Positions 12,939-14,097 of a stretch of 14,097 bases of DNA are shown here, one piece after another. Within the stretch, counting starts at the first letter, position 1; the number at the start of each line of letters is the position of its first letter. The notes below the pieces were generated by a model. The model was not told the origin of the DNA. It saw only the letters and a list, made by a program, of their open reading frames with translations, and ran no database searches. Source of the stretch: Desulfobulbaceae bacterium (lineage in GTDB: Bacteria > Desulfobacterota > Desulfobulbia > Desulfobulbales > UBA5123); assembly GCA_029865195.1 (NCBI GenBank), contig JAOUHH010000037.1, positions 1 through 14,097 of the forward strand, written 5' to 3'. The translations under genes were made by a program, and so were the position numbers.

Positions 12939-14097
12939 CGACACGCCGTTGGCCAATTCCAGCGCAGTCTTGGTGATGGCGGCGGCATCGATCTTGCCGA
13001 GCTGATAGAGCCGCTCCTGGGAAGCATGCTCCATGAAACGGTCCGGATAGCCGAGAATCCTCACCCGCACGTCGTCCAACCCGCGCCGGGAGAGCAACTC
13101 CACCACCGAACTGCCGAATCCGCCCTTGCGGACGTTATCCTCGACGGTCACCACCTTGCCGGTCTTGGCCGCCCATTCACAGATCAAATCCCCATCCAGC
13201 GGGTTGACAAAACGCGGGTTGATCACCGCCGCCTCCACCCCCAGCCTCGTCAAGCCTTCGGCCGCCTCCATCGCCGCGGCAACCCGGTTACCCACCGGCA
13301 GCAACAGCATATCATCGCCCTCCCGCAGCAGCTCGCCCATCCCGAAGGGCAACCGGGCAAGCTCGTCGTCCATCTGCACCCCGGTGCCGCAGCCGCGCGG
13401 ATAGCGTACCGCCACCGGCCCGGGATGGAGGATGGCGGTATACAGCATGTGCTGCAACTCATTCTCGTCCTTGGGCGCCATTACCGTCAGGTTGGGGATG
13501 AAACGGAGGAAGGAGAGATCAAAGACCCCGTGATGGGTCGGCCCGTCATCGCCGACCACGCCGCCACGATCAAGGGCGAAGACCACCGGCAGATTGGGCA
13601 GGCAGACATCATGAATGATCTGGTCAAGGGCACGCTGCATAAAGGTTGAATACACCGCCACCACCGGCAGGATGCCCTCGGTGGCGAGTCCTGCGGCAAA
13701 GGTCACCGCATGCTGTTCGGCGATGCCGACGTCAAAGAACCGTTCCGGGAATTTTTTGCTGAAGCCGATCAGGCCGGTGCCGGCAGGCATGGCGGCGGTG
13801 ATGGCCGCGACCCGTGGGTCCTCGGTGGCGATCTTGATCAGGGTGTCGCCAAAAACCTTGGTATAACTCGGCGGCGCGGGCGGGGTCGGCAGAGGCTTGC
13901 CGGTTTCGATATTAAAGGGCCCGACCCCATGATAATCTCCGGGATTGCGCTCGGCCGGCGCATAGCCCTTACCCTTGGTGGTCAGGACATGCACCAGGAC
14001 CGGCCCCTTGCTGAAATCGCGCACGTTCCGCAAGGTTTCGATCAGGGCCTCGACCTGATGGCCGGGGATGGGGCCGATATACTCAAACTGCAGGGCC
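12930..14097 (-). CDS. dxs: 1-deoxy-D-xylulose-5-phosphate synthase, C-terminal part (cut by window edge)
   Basis: Dxs condenses pyruvate and glyceraldehyde 3-phosphate to DXP with thiamine diphosphate, the first step of the MEP isoprenoid route, and DXP also feeds thiamine and pyridoxal synthesis. About 388 C-terminal residues of the usual 620-640 are visible; the frame runs open off the right edge, beginning ALQFEYIGPIPGH, a Dxs hallmark. The methionine-like start at 14033 (TTG) is internal. The pyrimidine-binding domain shows FFDVGIAEQHAV, in which the Glu (codon 13718-13716) is the thiamine-activating residue, then DRGGVVGDDGPTHHGVFDLSF. The C-terminal domain shows GGFGSSVVELL and GYPDRFMEHAS. 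The stop TGA at 12932-12930 lies inside the 3' end of the PilZ gene. ispA and xseB, often adjacent, would lie outside the window. No terminator is seen after it. Confidence 0.97.
   Translation of the reverse strand, partial: ALQFEYIGPIPGHQVEALIETLRNVRDFSKGPVLVHVLTTKGKGYAPAERNPGDYHGVGPFNIETGKPLPTPPAPPSYTKVFGDTLIKIATEDPRVAAITAAMPAGTGLIGFSKKFPERFFDVGIAEQHAVTFAAGLATEGILPVVAVYSTFMQRALDQIIHDVCLPNLPVVFALDRGGVVGDDGPTHHGVFDLSFLRFIPNLTVMAPKDENELQHMLYTAILHPGPVAVRYPRGCGTGVQMDDELARLPFGMGELLREGDDMLLLPVGNRVAAAMEAAEGLTRLGVEAAVINPRFVNPLDGDLICEWAAKTGKVVTVEDNVRKGGFGSSVVELLSRRGLDDVRVRILGYPDRFMEHASQERLYQLGKIDAAAITKTALELANGVSSD

Overview
The window looks like ordinary chromosomal DNA from a GC-rich Gram-negative bacterium. 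LPS heptose synthesis (gmhA), muropeptide recycling (ampG-type), AlgH/YqgE and the non-mevalonate isoprenoid enzyme Dxs all point to a diderm with proteobacterial-type physiology. A fused CobA-HemD protein, a Cys-rich FmdB-type zinc ribbon, a DUF2914 protein and several stand-alone signalling proteins suggest the Desulfobacterota (sulfate reducers or relatives, perhaps Desulfobulbales). That placement is inference from gene content, not a measured phylogeny. No transposase, integrase, CRISPR array, tRNA, rRNA or prophage gene was seen.

Layout, left to right. Positions 1-503 (+) hold the 3' part of an AlgH/YqgE (UPF0301) gene. A promoter-like site precedes a pair of housekeeping genes on the + strand: a YkgJ-type CxxCxxCC metal-cluster protein (TTG start) and rlmH (23S rRNA methyltransferase). 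A good sigma70-like promoter then precedes a CheV-type CheW-receiver protein, followed 26 bp later by nadC (NAD synthesis). A 292-bp leader with direct repeats leads into a single cold-shock gene with a clear terminator. Next comes a secreted DUF2914 protein with a dyad upstream. It converges on a minus-strand, four-helix membrane hybrid histidine kinase (4702-6756).

From 10.6 kb down to 7.0 kb on the minus strand lies a gene train. It starts at a consensus promoter: gmhA, then a deoxyhypusine-synthase-like protein (ATGA overlap), an FmdB zinc ribbon, a probable terminator or attenuator, and a fused cobA-hemD ending in a very strong hairpin. Divergent from gmhA is an AmpG-type MFS permease (+). 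It is followed by a two-domain protein whose receiver has lost its phosphorylation residues and which carries an intact-looking PilZ c-di-GMP motif (+). That gene overlaps tail-to-tail by 9 bp with dxs (minus), which runs off the right edge.

The window mixes core metabolism (NAD, tetrapyrrole, isoprenoid, heptose, rRNA modification) with three signalling proteins: CheV, the hybrid kinase and the pseudo-receiver/PilZ protein. No new multi-gene defence or mobile system is visible. The two points most worth a second look are the deoxyhypusine-synthase-like gene translationally coupled to gmhA, and the PilZ protein with a dead receiver.
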